Positions 6,738 to 6,747 of a stretch of 6,747 nucleotides of DNA are shown one piece after another. Source of the DNA: CAG-390 sp964590755 (GTDB lineage: Bacteria; Bacillota; Clostridia; Oscillospirales; CAG-272); NCBI GenBank assembly GCA_964590755.1, contig CAZPYK010000081.1, forward strand, positions 1 to 6,747. Direction: 5' to 3'. Under the pieces are notes generated by a model. It ran no database searches and had not been told where the DNA came from. It saw only the letters and a program-made list of their open reading frames with translations. Each line of letters starts with the position of its first letter. Positions within the stretch are counted from its first letter, which is position 1. Made by a program: the position numbers and the translations under genes.

Positions 6738-6747
6738 GTATTTTTAT

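Overview
The window holds one compact three-gene operon, read entirely on the minus strand from right to left. The order is a MoxR-family AAA+ ATPase (6565 to 5579), a membrane-anchored DUF58 protein (5563 to 3980) and a very large membrane-bound transglutaminase-like protein (3990 to 196). This is the well-known MoxR / DUF58 / transglutaminase module, found across many bacterial phyla. It is thought to work as an ATP-driven chaperone (MoxR), a vWA-like adaptor (DUF58) and an envelope-facing cysteine-protease-fold enzyme (TgpA-like). The substrate in this organism cannot be read from the sequence.

The gene bodies are GC-rich, with much Ala, Arg and Asp/Glu, while the flanks are AT-rich. Shine-Dalgarno sequences are strong and the promoter has a perfect TATAAT box. 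Together with the protein types this suggests a GC-richer member of the Bacillota, probably a gut-type Clostridia. That placement is an inference from style, not from a marker gene.

Region by region: 6566-6747 is the upstream control region. It carries an extended -10 promoter firing into the operon, a perfect 13-bp inverted repeat whose inner arm contains the -35 element, and a GC-rich hairpin in a leader of roughly 90 nt. The three genes follow with a 15-nt gap and then an 11-nt overlap, so they are almost certainly cotranscribed and the last two are probably translationally coupled. Region 1-195 has no gene I can support. It holds two terminator-like hairpins whose T-rich sides favour the plus strand, so they may end a convergent gene lying left of the window or act in both directions.

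The core module is known, and I do not see a new system in gene content. What stands out is elaboration. The transglutaminase is 1264 residues, far longer than typical relatives of about 650-750. It carries a polybasic cytoplasmic tail, a basic cytoplasmic loop of roughly 115 residues and an enlarged ectodomain. The DUF58 protein carries its own Lys-rich, low-complexity cytoplasmic insertion of about 80 residues. The ectodomain has only three cysteines: the predicted nucleophile and a CxxC pair 29 residues before it.
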